A DNA stretch of 64,000 nt from JAUSIK01 sp964547875 (GTDB lineage Archaea; Nanobdellota; Nanobdellia; Pacearchaeales; GW2011-AR1): positions 107,177 to 171,176 of the forward strand of contig CAZJPE010000002.1 in the NCBI GenBank assembly GCA_964547875.1, in the 5' to 3' direction. The translations under genes and the position numbers were made by a program. Under the pieces are notes generated by a model. The model had not been told where the DNA came from, made no database searches, and saw only the letters and a list, made by a program, of their open reading frames with translations. Of the stretch, positions 28,505-38,102 are shown piece by piece (position 1 is the first letter of the stretch; every line of letters begins with the position of its first letter).

Positions 28505-29265
28505 AAATAAATAAAAGAGGGCAGATGGCGATTTGGGTAATATTGGCTATTGGCTTAGTCGTTACTATAATTCTATTTTTTCTTTTAAGAGGAGAGATTA
28601 AACCTGAGATTAGCGGGAAAATTGAGGAAAATCCTAGTGGTTTTATTAGCAATTGCGTGAAGAAACATGTTAATGAGATCGTTGATATTATCTTGCCTCA
28701 GGGCGGGTTTATCAAGCCTGAACATAGTAAAATCCATAAAGGGATTAATGTTAGCTATTTATGCTATAATTCTGGCAATTATTATCCTTGTGTTAACGAA
28801 CATCCTATGTTAATAAATGAAATTAAAGAAGAGATAAAAAAATATATTGCGCCTAAAATTGAGCAATGCTTTCAAGATTATAAATCTGAAATGGAAAAGA
28901 GGAATGCAATTATAGAGTTGGGAGATATGGACCTGGAGCTGAAACTTGCTCCTGAGAGGATTTTTGTCAATGTAGAAAGAGAGATTGAGATTAAGTCAAA
29001 AGAGCAGAGCTTTAGCTACGATAGATTTGATGTTGAGATTATCAGTCCTTTGTACAATCTTGCAAGGGTTTCTATGGAGATTGCTTCGCAAGAAGCAGAA
29101 TATTGTTATTTTGAATATGTCGGATACATGATTTTATATCCTAAGTTTAAAATTAATAGAGAAAGTTTGAGCGATTCAACAGAGATTTATAGTATTTTAG
29201 ATAAAAAATCTGGAAAAGAGATGAATATTGCTATGAGGGGCTGCGCAATACCACCTGGATTGTAA
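28489..29265 (+). CDS. Pilin-like secreted protein (paralog of 33178-33948)
   Basis: 258 aa. The N-terminus KINKRGQMAIWVILAIG resembles archaeal class III (type IV pilin-like) signals: a basic segment, then G-Q, then a hydrophobic helix of about 20 residues. The remainder is extracellular, with paired Cys (SNCVKKH, SYLCYNSGNYYPCV). Co-directional with the giant Cys-rich protein (2-bp gap). The second operon copy repeats the same order, so the two products probably work together on the cell surface. Confidence 0.65.
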   Translation: MAKKIKINKRGQMAIWVILAIGLVVTIILFFLLRGEIKPEISGKIEENPSGFISNCVKKHVNEIVDIILPQGGFIKPEHSKIHKGINVSYLCYNSGNYYPCVNEHPMLINEIKEEIKKYIAPKIEQCFQDYKSEMEKRNAIIELGDMDLELKLAPERIFVNVEREIEIKSKEQSFSYDRFDVEIISPLYNLARVSMEIASQEAEYCYFEYVGYMILYPKFKINRESLSDSTEIYSILDKKSGKEMNIAMRGCAIPPGL

Positions 29266-29267
29266 AA

Positions 29268-32200
29268 ATGATGAATAAAAAAGATAAGATGATTGGATTG
29301 ATTCAGATATTTTTGCTAATAGGGGGAGTGTTTGCATTTGCATATATAATTAAAGAAACAAATTTTGAGAATAAAATTTTATTGGTTGAAAAGAAGAGCA
29401 TTAATTTAAGCTTGTTATCTGCAATTTTAAAATTAGGCATAAAAATGATATTCAGCGAAAAAAGTCTTGTTTCTGCTTTAGAGCCAAATGATTTAAGTGA
29501 GGGTGTTGCCACATGTGTCAAAGGAAAAGATGGAAGCATTTGCCAGGAATATCCTAAAAGTGAATGTTCCTCTAAATGCGAGGGAGAGTGTTTTCCTACT
29601 AATAGAAATAATGTCCCTTCCTGTAGACTTGGAACATGCTTTGATCCTTATATAGGAACATGCCAGGAAAGAGCTCCTGAAGCTAATTGCGAGGAAAAAG
29701 GCGGAGAATGGCTTGACGACATTGCGGGAAATGTTGCTGAATGCAAGAAGGCTTGCTGTGTTGTTGGAGAGGATGTAAGGCCCCTTGTTACAAAAACTGA
29801 ATGTGATTATATTTCAAAAACGAGCGGGATTGAAACAGAATTTAGAGCAGATTTGAGAGATGAGCTGGCTTGCCTGGCATTGGCAAGACAACAAGTAGAA
29901 GGAGCGTGCGTGTTTGAATTGGAACTTGAGCGAAGTTGCAGATTTTTGACTAAGGGAGAATGCTTAAAAAATAATGGGAAATTTTTTGAAGGGACATTAT
30001 GTAGCGCAGAGGAATTGGGAATGAAATATCAGAAACAAGCAACTGCTAAATGCGTTGAAGGGAAAGATGAAATCTATTGGTTTGACAGCGAAGGAAACAG
30101 GGAGAATATTTATGACGCTAATAAAGCAAGGAGCTGGAATAATGGTGAGGTATTATTAAAAGAAGAAGCATGTAAAGTAGAAGGTAATCAAAAAACATGC
30201 GGAAACTGCGATAGATTATTTGGAAGTACCTGTGGGCAAAAGACTAGCGAAGAAAAATTATCTGATAATAGCATTGATGTTGTTTGTAGAGATTTAAGAT
30301 GTAAGGATAAAAATAGCAAAATAAGAGAAAATGGAGAGAGTTGGTGTGAATATCAAGGAGCTGTGGGAAGTGATAAAGGAAGCGGTGGATTTGAGAGGGC
30401 AGTTGACACTCCAGGGAGCGCGCATTTCAGAGCAACATGCGTAGATGGCGGGGTTCAGATTAATTCCTGCGCAGATTATAGAAATGAGATTTGCATTGAG
30501 CAGAGAGATAAGAGAGAAGATGGCAAAGAGATTTCAAGCGCTGCATGTATCACAAATATTTGGCAATTATGCTTAAGCTATAATACTAAAGTAAAAGGAG
30601 AGGGCGAAGAAAGAACAAAATCGCTTGAGGAAAGAGATAAAAAATGCACAGAGAATCCTCATTGTATTTTAAAGAAGGTTGATATTGCTAAAGATTTCAA
30701 ATTTAACTTGTGCGCTCCAAGATATTCTCCTGGGTTTGATTTGCAGAAAAATGCTGAAGGGGGGGAATTAAGCTGTGCTTTTGCTAATCAAAAATGCACT
30801 GTTGTTTATGTTAAAAAGATAAGCGGGTGGAAAGTTGAAGTGAATGAAGGCTGTTTAAAGCAAGGATTTGCAGAGCAGTTGAATGATTTATGTATGAGTT
30901 TGGGTGATTGTGGCGCTTCTGTGAATTACATTGGAGATTTGACTGAAAATTATAGAGTTACAAGAACGCCGAGACTTGGAGAATCTTATCTTGATAAAAT
31001 TAAGAGATATTCTGAAATAGTTAATGGGCAGTTTATAGAAGCTGAGAATATTACGAAATATATTGACGCTATAGGAGGAATTGAAAAATTAGGAGGGGCT
31101 TTTGATCCTGATTATTGCAAAGGCGTTCCAGGGGGCGAGATTAGTGAAGCTCTTTGCCCAAAAGACATAAATGCTGCAGGAACTATTGCAGGTTTGAGCG
31201 GAACTGTATTGGCTACAGGAGGTGCAATTATAGCGTCAGAAAGCCCTTATCTGGCAGGAATTTCAGGGGCATTGGCAGGAGCGGCAATTGGCTTTGCAGT
31301 GACTGCATTACTTATTCAATATACTGGAATTGCAGCAGGACTTGATCCTGCAGTAGTATGGGGTTTGATTGGAGCTGGAACAGCTGCAGGATTTCTATTA
31401 GGAGGGACTTTTGCTGCTGGAGCATTGGCGGGGGGGGCATCAGGGGGATTATCTGCTATATTGTCCACTGCACTAATTCCATTAGTTGGATGGATAATTC
31501 TCGCTGTTGTCGTAATAATAATTGTCGTCTTTAAAGCAATAGGTGTCGGAGAGATAAAAAAAAGAATTGTAGAATTTCAGTGCTTGCCGTGGCAACCTGT
31601 TCTTGGAGGAGAAAAATGCAACGAATGCGGAGGAGACGGATATCCCTGCTCTAAATACGCATGTCAGTCTTTAGGGCAGACATGCAGATTAATTAATGAA
31701 GATACTAACGAAGAGAAATGCGTTGATATTAGTCCTAATGATATTAGCTCTCCTGTAATAAAACCATGGGAAGAGGCATTAAGCGAGGGTTATAGATATG
31801 AGGAGATTTCTGACAAAGGATTTAAGATTCTAAATAAGGAAAATGATGGGTGTATTGCTTCTTATACTAATTTAATATTTGGCATTAGCCTTGATGAGCC
31901 TGGATATTGCAAGTACGACGTTAAAAGCACTAATAATTTTGATAGCATGGAGTTTGATTTTGGAGGGAGAAATCTATTTTTAGAGAAGCACGCACAACTG
32001 TTTTCAATGCCTGACTTAACAAGTTTGGGAGTTTCTGGCTATGATCCTAACAGAAGGGCAGAGTTTGACTTTCATATAAGATGCATTGATGGGAATGGCA
32101 ATGGGAAAGATTCCAGAGAATACATAATTAACCTATGCGTTGAGCCAGGAGAAGACAAAACACCTCCAATTGTTAATGGAAGAGAGCCGATAAGAGAAGA

Positions 32201-33056
32201 GGTTAAGTTTGACGCTAAGAAATTAGATGCGAGTATTTTTATAAACGAGCCTGCAACTTGCAGATGGAGCTTAAACGATAAAAAATATGACGAAATGGAA
32301 AATAAATTTGAATGTGAGAATGACATTGTAGATATGGCCTCTATTTTTGGATGGAAATGCAAGACTGCTTTTGATATTAATAAGGATGATAATTTATTTT
32401 ATGTTAAGTGCAAGGATCAGCCATGGTATGGAGAGAATTGGCAAGGCGAGGGCGTTGGGGAGATAGGGGCGAATGAAAGCAAGAGGAACGAAATGCCTGA
32501 TGCGTATAAGTTTATTGTAAAAAGAACAAAATCACCTTTAAGTATAGATTATATAAAGCCATCTAATGAAACTCTTGTTTTTGGAGTGCAGCCTGCAACT
32601 GTTATTTTAGAGGTCAAAACATCTGGAGGAATTGATGATAAGGCAACTTGTAATTTATTTGGATCTCCTATTGCAGAGACATTTGGGAGTGTACATAAAC
32701 AGATATTTAGTCAGATATACACTGGAGAATATGAATTCCCAGTTATGTGCGAGGATTTAGTGGGAAACAGCGCAGAGGCTATTTCTAGATTTAAGGTTGA
32801 GCTTGATGTTGACGCACCTAAAGTCACCAGGGCTTATAAACGGGAGGGCAGTTTAATTATAGTGACTAATGAAAACGCAGAATGCAGATTTGTTAATGGA
32901 AAAGATGGCTGTGGCTTTAACTTTGTTAATGGAAGTTTAATGTCTGGAAATGAGAAAATACACAGCGCTAATTTCGATTCAAGCATTTATCATATTAAAT
33001 GCGCAGACAATTGGGGAAATGCTCCGGGAGAATGCAGCGTCATTGTAAGAGGATGA
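29268..33056 (+). CDS. Giant Cys-rich membrane/surface protein, intact copy
   Basis: 1262 aa. An N-terminal helix is followed by a Cys-rich ectodomain (about residues 80-560), then several helices rich in Gly/Ala (about 645-765, IAGLSGTVLATGGAII to GWIILAVVVIIIVVF). A second Cys-rich block (EFQCLPWQPVLGGEKCNECG) and Ig-like domains with TPPIV and DAPKVTRAY openings follow. The halves match the two separate proteins at 33945-35459 and 41251-43524. No enzyme motif seen; probably disulfide-bonded surface machinery. Confidence 0.65.
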   Translation: MMNKKDKMIGLIQIFLLIGGVFAFAYIIKETNFENKILLVEKKSINLSLLSAILKLGIKMIFSEKSLVSALEPNDLSEGVATCVKGKDGSICQEYPKSECSSKCEGECFPTNRNNVPSCRLGTCFDPYIGTCQERAPEANCEEKGGEWLDDIAGNVAECKKACCVVGEDVRPLVTKTECDYISKTSGIETEFRADLRDELACLALARQQVEGACVFELELERSCRFLTKGECLKNNGKFFEGTLCSAEELGMKYQKQATAKCVEGKDEIYWFDSEGNRENIYDANKARSWNNGEVLLKEEACKVEGNQKTCGNCDRLFGSTCGQKTSEEKLSDNSIDVVCRDLRCKDKNSKIRENGESWCEYQGAVGSDKGSGGFERAVDTPGSAHFRATCVDGGVQINSCADYRNEICIEQRDKREDGKEISSAACITNIWQLCLSYNTKVKGEGEERTKSLEERDKKCTENPHCILKKVDIAKDFKFNLCAPRYSPGFDLQKNAEGGELSCAFANQKCTVVYVKKISGWKVEVNEGCLKQGFAEQLNDLCMSLGDCGASVNYIGDLTENYRVTRTPRLGESYLDKIKRYSEIVNGQFIEAENITKYIDAIGGIEKLGGAFDPDYCKGVPGGEISEALCPKDINAAGTIAGLSGTVLATGGAIIASESPYLAGISGALAGAAIGFAVTALLIQYTGIAAGLDPAVVWGLIGAGTAAGFLLGGTFAAGALAGGASGGLSAILSTALIPLVGWIILAVVVIIIVVFKAIGVGEIKKRIVEFQCLPWQPVLGGEKCNECGGDGYPCSKYACQSLGQTCRLINEDTNEEKCVDISPNDISSPVIKPWEEALSEGYRYEEISDKGFKILNKENDGCIASYTNLIFGISLDEPGYCKYDVKSTNNFDSMEFDFGGRNLFLEKHAQLFSMPDLTSLGVSGYDPNRRAEFDFHIRCIDGNGNGKDSREYIINLCVEPGEDKTPPIVNGREPIREEVKFDAKKLDASIFINEPATCRWSLNDKKYDEMENKFECENDIVDMASIFGWKCKTAFDINKDDNLFYVKCKDQPWYGENWQGEGVGEIGANESKRNEMPDAYKFIVKRTKSPLSIDYIKPSNETLVFGVQPATVILEVKTSGGIDDKATCNLFGSPIAETFGSVHKQIFSQIYTGEYEFPVMCEDLVGNSAEAISRFKVELDVDAPKVTRAYKREGSLIIVTNENAECRFVNGKDGCGFNFVNGSLMSGNEKIHSANFDSSIYHIKCADNWGNAPGECSVIVRG

Positions 33057-33060
33057 GAGA

Positions 33061-33177
33061 ATGAATAGTAAGAATTATAAAAAAGATTTAGAAAATCTTT
33101 TAGCAAAGCAAGAGTTGCTTCGCAACATATATAAAGAAAATTCTCTTAAAGAAATTATGGTAAGTGAGGGTTCATAA
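33061..33177 (+). CDS. 38-aa protein in the pilin-like operon
   Basis: ATG at 33061 gives MNSKNYKKDLENLLAKQELL followed by an 18-residue charged tail, ending at TAA 33175-33177. The next base is the ATG of the pilin-like gene (33178), and the start lies 4 bp after the stop of the giant gene. Tight packing, codon use and the related in-frame tail after 27358-28059 support translation. Helical and probably soluble. Function unknown. Confidence 0.5.
   Translation: MNSKNYKKDLENLLAKQELLRNIYKENSLKEIMVSEGS
33082..33126 (+). repeat. 45-bp repeat, copy 2 (matches 28063-28107)
   Basis: Second copy of the repeat described at 28063, here inside the 38-aa reading frame. Three substitutions in 45 bp. The distance between copies is about 5 kb, spanning the first operon copy. 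Confidence 0.6.
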
Positions 33178-33948
33178 ATGAACTGGGAAAAAAGAGGGCA
33201 GATGGCGATATTTGTTATAGTAGCGATAGTCATTGTTGTCTTAATTGCCTTATTCTTTGTTTTTAGAGAAAACCTGCCTGGAGTTTTTCAGGCAGAGCTT
33301 TCTCCGAGGAGTTTCTTGAGCGCTTGCGTTGAGCCTGAGATAAAGGAAAACGTGGCGCTTTTATCAAAATATGGGGGATATAAAAATCCTGACAGATTTG
33401 CATTGTATAAAGGAGAGAAAGTGCAATACTTGTGCTATACAAACGATAACTATAAGACTTGTGTTGTACAACAGCCAATGATAAAACAGAATTTTGAGAA
33501 TCAATTGAATGATGCCATTGAAGGCAGAGCGAGAGAATGCACGCAGAATTTGATTGATGAATATGAAAAAAGAGGATATAGAGTAACTGCTGGAAGAATA
33601 GACTCGCAAACTTCTCTTGCTCCGGGTAAGATTTTAATCAAATTTAATACGCCTTTGAGCGTGACTAAAGAAACTAGTGAGAATTTTGATGGGTTTGATG
33701 TTGAGATAGACAGCGAGATTTATGATTTGGTTTTTATTGCGCAGAGCATTATTGAATATGAAGCTGAATTAGGAGACAGCGCAAGCGAGCTGTATTTACA
33801 ATATTATCCTAATTTGAAAATTGAGAAGAGCAAATTAGACGATGGAACTAAAATTTATAAATTAAGCAATGTTGTTACAAAAGAGGAATTTAGCTTTGCT
33901 TCCAGAAGCCTGGCTTGGCCGCCTGGATATGGCTTGGAGGAATTATGA
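33178..33948 (+). CDS. Pilin-like secreted protein, second copy
   Basis: 256 aa paralog of the 28489-29265 product. It has the same KRGQMAIFVIVAIVIVVLIA signal helix, the same Cys pattern (SACVEPE, VQYLCYTNDNYKTCV) and the same C-terminal SRSLAWPPGY versus MRGCAIPPG. It overlaps the next gene by 4 bp (ATGA). Conserved pairing with the giant Cys-rich protein in both copies implies a shared assembly. Confidence 0.68.
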   Translation: MNWEKRGQMAIFVIVAIVIVVLIALFFVFRENLPGVFQAELSPRSFLSACVEPEIKENVALLSKYGGYKNPDRFALYKGEKVQYLCYTNDNYKTCVVQQPMIKQNFENQLNDAIEGRARECTQNLIDEYEKRGYRVTAGRIDSQTSLAPGKILIKFNTPLSVTKETSENFDGFDVEIDSEIYDLVFIAQSIIEYEAELGDSASELYLQYYPNLKIEKSKLDDGTKIYKLSNVVTKEEFSFASRSLAWPPGYGLEEL

Positions 33949-35459
33949 TTAGGAAGATCGTTATTTTTACATTGATTCTTGCTTTTCTCGGAGCTGTAAA
34001 TGCGCAAACACCTAGTATATGCTGTGAGCAGACTAAATCTGGATTTTTCTGCCAGGATGTTCCGCAAACTGAATGCAAAGACGGAGTGAAACAATTGCCA
34101 ACGTCTTGTGAATCAACTTCTTATTGCAAATTAGGAGTGTGCTATGACTCAAATGAAGGAACTTGCATTGATAATACGCCTCAATTAGTGTGCAATGCAA
34201 ATAACGGAATATGGAGCGAGAAATCTCCGCCGCAATGCGAGTTGGGATGCTGTATTTTAGGAGACCAGGCCGCTTTTGTTACCTTAGTGAGATGCAAGAA
34301 ATTATCTGCTTCTCTTGGATTGAATACGAATTATAACACTAACATTAACAGCGAGGTAGAATGCGTCTTGGCTGCTAGTGCGCAGGAGAAGGGGGCTTGT
34401 GTTTTTGAATTTGAGTTTGAGCGGAGTTGCAAATTCGCTACAAGGACTGAATGCGAGCAGGGAGTTGGGGATGCAAAAATCAAGGGAGAGTTTTTTGCCA
34501 ATAAATTATGCAGCGCAGAAGAATTGGGAGCAAAATGCGGGCCAACACGAGAGACAACATGCGTTCCTGGAAAAGACGAAGTTTATTTTGTAGACAGCTG
34601 CGGGAATGCGGGAAATATTTACGATGCGAGTAAATTGAATGATAAGGATTATTGGAGCAATGTGAAGAGTAAATTAGAATCGTGCAATGTTAATTCTGCA
34701 AACGCAAATTCTGCTGGATGCGGAAATTGTAATTATTTATTGGGAAGCTATTGCCGTGCTAGTGGGGGCGAGGCAGAGCGAGCAACATATGGAGATAATA
34801 TCTGTGCTGATTTGAATTGCAAGAAAACTTCTAACGGGCAATCTTACAAGCACGGAGAATCTTGGTGTGTTTATAATGACGCGGGAGAAAAGGGAGAGGG
34901 AGTTAATAGCGTAGGAAGCAGGTTCTTCAAACATATTTGCATTAATGGAGAGGAAGTATTAGAGCAATGCGCTGATTTCAGGCAAGAGGAGTGCGTTGAG
35001 GATAAAATAGAGACTCCTCTCGGGAGCTTTTCGCAGGCAGCTTGTAGCGTTAATAGATGGCAGGATTGCACGGCTCAAACAGGAAAAGAGGATTGCGAAA
35101 ACACTGATAGGAGAGATTGTTTATGGAAAGATAATGCGCAGTTATTTCTAGCGAATTCTGAGCAAAAAGGAGTATGCGTGCCTATGAATCCTCCTGGATT
35201 GAAGTTTTGGGATGGAGCGGAAGCGCAGAATATCTGCGCGCGGGCAAACGCAGAGTGCGTTGTTACATTTAAGAAAGGTTTGTTTGGGGGAGAGGAATGC
35301 GATAAGAACTGCCATTGTCTTGATGAAGGATGGGCTTTGGAACGAGCAGACTTATGTTTGAATTTAGGAGATTGTGGGCCAAATACTAACTGGATTGGAG
35401 AGCAGGGCTATAAATCAGGATATAATATCAGCATTGAGAAATTTAGGAAAAGGAGATAA
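33945..35459 (+). CDS. N-terminal half of giant Cys-rich protein, second copy
   Basis: 504 aa from ATG 33945 (MIRKIVIFTLILAFLGAVNA, a clear signal peptide). It matches the first ~560 residues of the intact 1262-aa protein: ECSSKCEG-like Cys spacing, ERSCKFATRTECE versus ERSCRFLTKGECL, and LNLGDCGPNTNWIGE versus MSLGDCGASVNYIGD. It then ends abruptly in SIEKFRKRR. The missing C-terminal half is at 41251-43524. The lengths 504 + 757 = 1261 nearly equal the intact 1262 aa. Confidence 0.72.
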   Translation: MIRKIVIFTLILAFLGAVNAQTPSICCEQTKSGFFCQDVPQTECKDGVKQLPTSCESTSYCKLGVCYDSNEGTCIDNTPQLVCNANNGIWSEKSPPQCELGCCILGDQAAFVTLVRCKKLSASLGLNTNYNTNINSEVECVLAASAQEKGACVFEFEFERSCKFATRTECEQGVGDAKIKGEFFANKLCSAEELGAKCGPTRETTCVPGKDEVYFVDSCGNAGNIYDASKLNDKDYWSNVKSKLESCNVNSANANSAGCGNCNYLLGSYCRASGGEAERATYGDNICADLNCKKTSNGQSYKHGESWCVYNDAGEKGEGVNSVGSRFFKHICINGEEVLEQCADFRQEECVEDKIETPLGSFSQAACSVNRWQDCTAQTGKEDCENTDRRDCLWKDNAQLFLANSEQKGVCVPMNPPGLKFWDGAEAQNICARANAECVVTFKKGLFGGEECDKNCHCLDEGWALERADLCLNLGDCGPNTNWIGEQGYKSGYNISIEKFRKRR

Positions 35460-35657
35460 TTGAATTATAATAAGATTAATGAAATCTCTTTCCCTAAGAT
35501 ATCTTTCTTTTTGCTTGCCGAAAAAATACATTTTATCTATGAGATGTGCATGGGTAGTGACCATTCTATAATCTTCTTTTGGTTTATATCTTCCGGCTTC
35601 TTCAATCATTTTTGATTATAAAATTTATATACTTTTACAGTATTATTTTAAACTTAT
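35460..35657 (-). other. Left junction of the inserted island, possible gene remnant
   Basis: A 64-codon leftward frame (35609 to 35415) starts MIEEAGRYKPKEDYRMVTTH and overlaps the end of the preceding gene. Its first 45 residues look protein-like but match nothing I recognise. It may be a leftover 5' end of a displaced gene. Confidence 0.3.
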
Positions 35658-35758
35658 TAAGTATATAAATTTTTCTATATTTAGTAACTATATAGTAATA
35701 GCAAAGTTTAAATACAATCAAAGTATAAGAAAAAATATGGGTTTAATTAATAAATTAA
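35658..35758 (+). repeat. 101-bp direct repeat, copy 1 (promoter plus lipoprotein start)
   Basis: Matches 39463-39563 with a single substitution (T/C just before the ATG). It covers a TTTAAATA box at about 35707, the spacer, the start codon and the first seven codons (MGLINKL). Copies are 3,805 bp apart in the same direction, each feeding a lipoprotein pair. Probably a segmental duplication or recombination boundary. Confidence 0.8.
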
Positions 35759-36210
35759 AGGAAAATGCGAAGAGGCTAGCTTTGGCTGGAATTATTAGCT
35801 TATCTTCTATTGTTTCTGGTTGTGTAGGCCCGGGTGGAATGTGCCATATAGTCACTTACGATTCTGTTCCTAGAGGGGCGCATATATTTCTTAATGGGCA
35901 ATATAGGGGAGATACTCCGACTGATCTACGTTTTTTTAAGCTTATAGAAGAAGAATATACCGAGATAATCGAATGCCCTCCAGTTATTTGTGCTAAAGAA
36001 GGATTTATACCTGAAAATGTTGAACTTAGAATTAAATCTCCGCCTCAAAGCAGATATGGTTCAAACTCATGGAGCGGTTTTAATAGTGAGCACTATAGCT
36101 ATACATTCTTTCTTAAGCCTGATCCAAATTATGTGCCGAGACCTCAGCCGGTTCAACCTGAGCCAAATATATCTATAATTCCTACATTGATATTTCCAAT
36201 TAATAGATAA
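35737..36210 (+). CDS. Lipoprotein with PEGA-type domain
   Basis: 157 aa. Lipobox SIVSGC at about residue 30 after a hydrophobic signal. A PEGA domain follows (VTYDSVPRGAHIFLNGQYRG then DTPTDLRF), and a Pro-rich C-terminus ends the protein. PEGA domains are small beta domains of surface lipoproteins. The start codon is shared with the repeat at 39463-39563. Five bp ahead of a second lipoprotein gene, so co-transcribed. Confidence 0.68.
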   Translation: MGLINKLKENAKRLALAGIISLSSIVSGCVGPGGMCHIVTYDSVPRGAHIFLNGQYRGDTPTDLRFFKLIEEEYTEIIECPPVICAKEGFIPENVELRIKSPPQSRYGSNSWSGFNSEHYSYTFFLKPDPNYVPRPQPVQPEPNISIIPTLIFPINR

Positions 36211-36215
36211 ATAAC

Positions 36216-36803
36216 ATGAAAAAATTAAGGAATTATTTGGCTGGAACAGGATTGATAGAAAGACTAGCAAAGAAAGTTGGAATGCTGGCAATTATTGGGC
36301 TGCCTATTTATAATGCTGGATGCGCGTACAGTAGGGATGCTTTAGGGAGAGCAGGTCCGGATTTAAATCGTTATTATACTGACCCTACTCGAAGTCTGCA
36401 ATATCCTCAACAAATCCAAAATACGCAAGAGCAAGGCTTGAATGGGGATAATCAGAAGCAGGTTGTTTTTGATAATTATTTCTTTGAATGTAATAAGTAT
36501 ATGGGTGATTTGAATAAAAATGATTTATATGACATAAACGAATTTTCTGGAATGAAATTTGTATTTAAGGCTGATGAACCCATAACATTTGCGTTTAGAA
36601 TAATTAACAGGAATGGGCTAATGGAGGGCACTATTATAGATAGAAACAAGAAAGTTGTCAAAAGAATTAATAGTAATGTTGACAATACGTATCATACTGG
36701 ATATATGCCATATGGGCCAAACAGCTTTAAGCCTGGAAAGTATGAAGTTGTATGGAAAATGGGAAATGAAGTTTTATCTAAAAGAGAGTTTGAAGTAGAA
36801 TAA
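36216..36803 (+). CDS. Lipoprotein, second of pair
   Basis: 195 aa. Signal MKKLRNYLAGTGL with lipobox IYNAGC. The mature part has NKNDLYDINEFSGMKF and NSFKPGKYEVVWKM. The product at 40314-41180 has the same layout: MKKLRDYLIGAGLGL, a D-N-K-D-G acidic loop and SLKPGKYTAIFYS. So the two are paralogs. The acidic loop may bind Ca2+. Surface or cell-wall role is inferred from the lipobox only. Confidence 0.6.
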   Translation: MKKLRNYLAGTGLIERLAKKVGMLAIIGLPIYNAGCAYSRDALGRAGPDLNRYYTDPTRSLQYPQQIQNTQEQGLNGDNQKQVVFDNYFFECNKYMGDLNKNDLYDINEFSGMKFVFKADEPITFAFRIINRNGLMEGTIIDRNKKVVKRINSNVDNTYHTGYMPYGPNSFKPGKYEVVWKMGNEVLSKREFEVE

Positions 36804-36933
36804 GTCTTATATTGAAATATTTATAAACAATTATTATTTATTTAATCTATGAAAAAGAGTGAAATTTTGTTTATTTATAATATTACTTGCTTTGAAATCT
36901 TATTATTGATAAGCATGAGTTTTACTTTTGCTT

Positions 36934-37251
36934 TTATTTTATTATGATGCCATTTTCAGATGCCTCTTTTACAATTGTGATCCTCTTTTTCAGAATGTTA
37001 AATTCTTTATCTGTATAACAGATAAAATCTATAGGTATCCTTAAATCCCAATAATCATACATCTGGGCGCCTCTTTCGAAAAAATCCATGCCTTCAAAAT
37101 CAGGTGATACTATTATCAAGTCTATATCGCTGTCCTCTTTTTCTGTACCTTTTGCCCTACTTCCAAATAAAATTATTTCTTTTATCTTAAAATCCTTGCT
37201 AAGCTTTTTAACAAAATTTTTTAATTCTTTGATATATTTTCCTTTATCCAT
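36934..37251 (-). CDS. MNT-type nucleotidyltransferase (antitoxin of MNT-HEPN)
   Basis: 105 aa minimal nucleotidyltransferase: IILFGSRAKGTEKEDSDIDL carries the G-S and D-x-D motifs. In MntA-HepT systems the NTase modifies or neutralises the HEPN ribonuclease. It overlaps the HEPN gene by 31 bp and is downstream of it on the same strand. Confidence 0.8.
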   Translation of the reverse strand: MDKGKYIKELKNFVKKLSKDFKIKEIILFGSRAKGTEKEDSDIDLIIVSPDFEGMDFFERGAQMYDYWDLRIPIDFICYTDKEFNILKKRITIVKEASENGIIIK

Positions 37252-37589
37252 TTTAATATCTCCTTTGCTACTTTAAGAAAATTTGATGCCTTGTCTTTTA
37301 AATCTTTGGCAGTAGGGATATCCGGATATCTTGAATATTGGTACGCTAATGTTAATTCCTTGCACTCATTCACTATGTTTTCAGGAGCATTTAGCTCTTT
37401 TGACAAAAGCACTAAATCATGAGTTCTTAAAACCTTCTTAAAACGTTTTATATATAATGCCTTCAATGCTTTTTCTGCAGATTGCTGGAGAAAGAAAACT
37501 GTAGCTTCAAGCTTATTACCCTTTAATAAGTAATTTGCCGTGTCTAAATCTTGTTCTGCTTTTTTTAGCCATTCTTTATATTCTTCCAT
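37221..37589 (-). CDS. HEPN-domain protein (partner of MNT)
   Basis: 122 aa, all helical. Start EEYKEWLKKAEQDLDTANYL, then FFLQQSAEKALKALYIK and the RTHDLVLLSKEL motif, characteristic of the nucleotide-binding-type HEPN (AbiV/KNTase-associated) group. The classical Rx4-6H pair is reduced to R-T-H, so RNase activity is uncertain. A two-gene toxin-antitoxin module inside the inserted island. Confidence 0.75.
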   Translation of the reverse strand: MEEYKEWLKKAEQDLDTANYLLKGNKLEATVFFLQQSAEKALKALYIKRFKKVLRTHDLVLLSKELNAPENIVNECKELTLAYQYSRYPDIPTAKDLKDKASNFLKVAKEILKWIKENISKN

Positions 37590-37762
37590 TTCTTTATTTG
37601 TTTAAAGAAACTTATAAAGTTTCTTATTAGTAGTTTTCTTAATTATAGCGATATTTATTCGTCTTAAATATACCTTATTTTAATATTTTATTTATTGAAA
37701 GATATTATTTTGGTTGTTTGTTTAAATCAATTTTTTGTTGATTGATGTAAATAAATTTTTAA
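37590..37762. other. AT-rich spacer, no gene seen
   Basis: About 170 bp of low-complexity AT-rich DNA upstream of the HEPN gene. It holds that gene's promoter but no other recognisable signal. Confidence 0.45.
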
Positions 37763-38067
37763 TTAATTTAAAAAATGTGCTGGCGTCACATTCTCGATAT
37801 AGTATGCATAATCAAAATTCTTATCAAGAGGGTCATTTTCGTGATATGCCCGCTTTCTTAATCCGTTATTAAAAAATTCTCCTCTTTGGGCTTTAAAGAG
37901 AATAGAGCACATTTTATCTTTTAATCTTTTTTTTCATCGGTCAGAATTTCTGTTTCAAAATTATAGCCAAAATCTTTTATTTCGACTAGAGAAAATTCTA
38001 TTCCTCTATAAAAGTAAACAAGTGTTTTTGTGGCACTATAAATTCTACTTCTATTTGTTTTGACATT
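37763..38067 (-). pseudogene. Decayed gene fragments (possibly CYTH-like)
   Basis: Three broken minus-strand frames lie end to end. A start MSKQIEVEFIVPQKHLF stops early. The next frame reads LVYFYRGIEFSLVEIKDFGY and ends DEKKD. Then comes a 49-codon ORF, 37912 to 37763, beginning MCSILFKAQRGEFFNNGLRK. The IEVEF start and the EIKDFG-x-x-x-E pattern hint at a CYTH (triphosphate-binding) domain, but the similarity is weak. Read as gene decay, not a working gene. Confidence 0.35.
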
Positions 38068-38102
38068 TTAATATATTTTTATCTTTAAAAAATAAATAAG
38101 TA

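Noticed and set aside
36067..36291. Minus-strand ORF of 74 codons opposite the PEGA lipoprotein and the start of the next gene
   Set aside because: Antisense of two clear lipoprotein genes with signal peptides; shadow.
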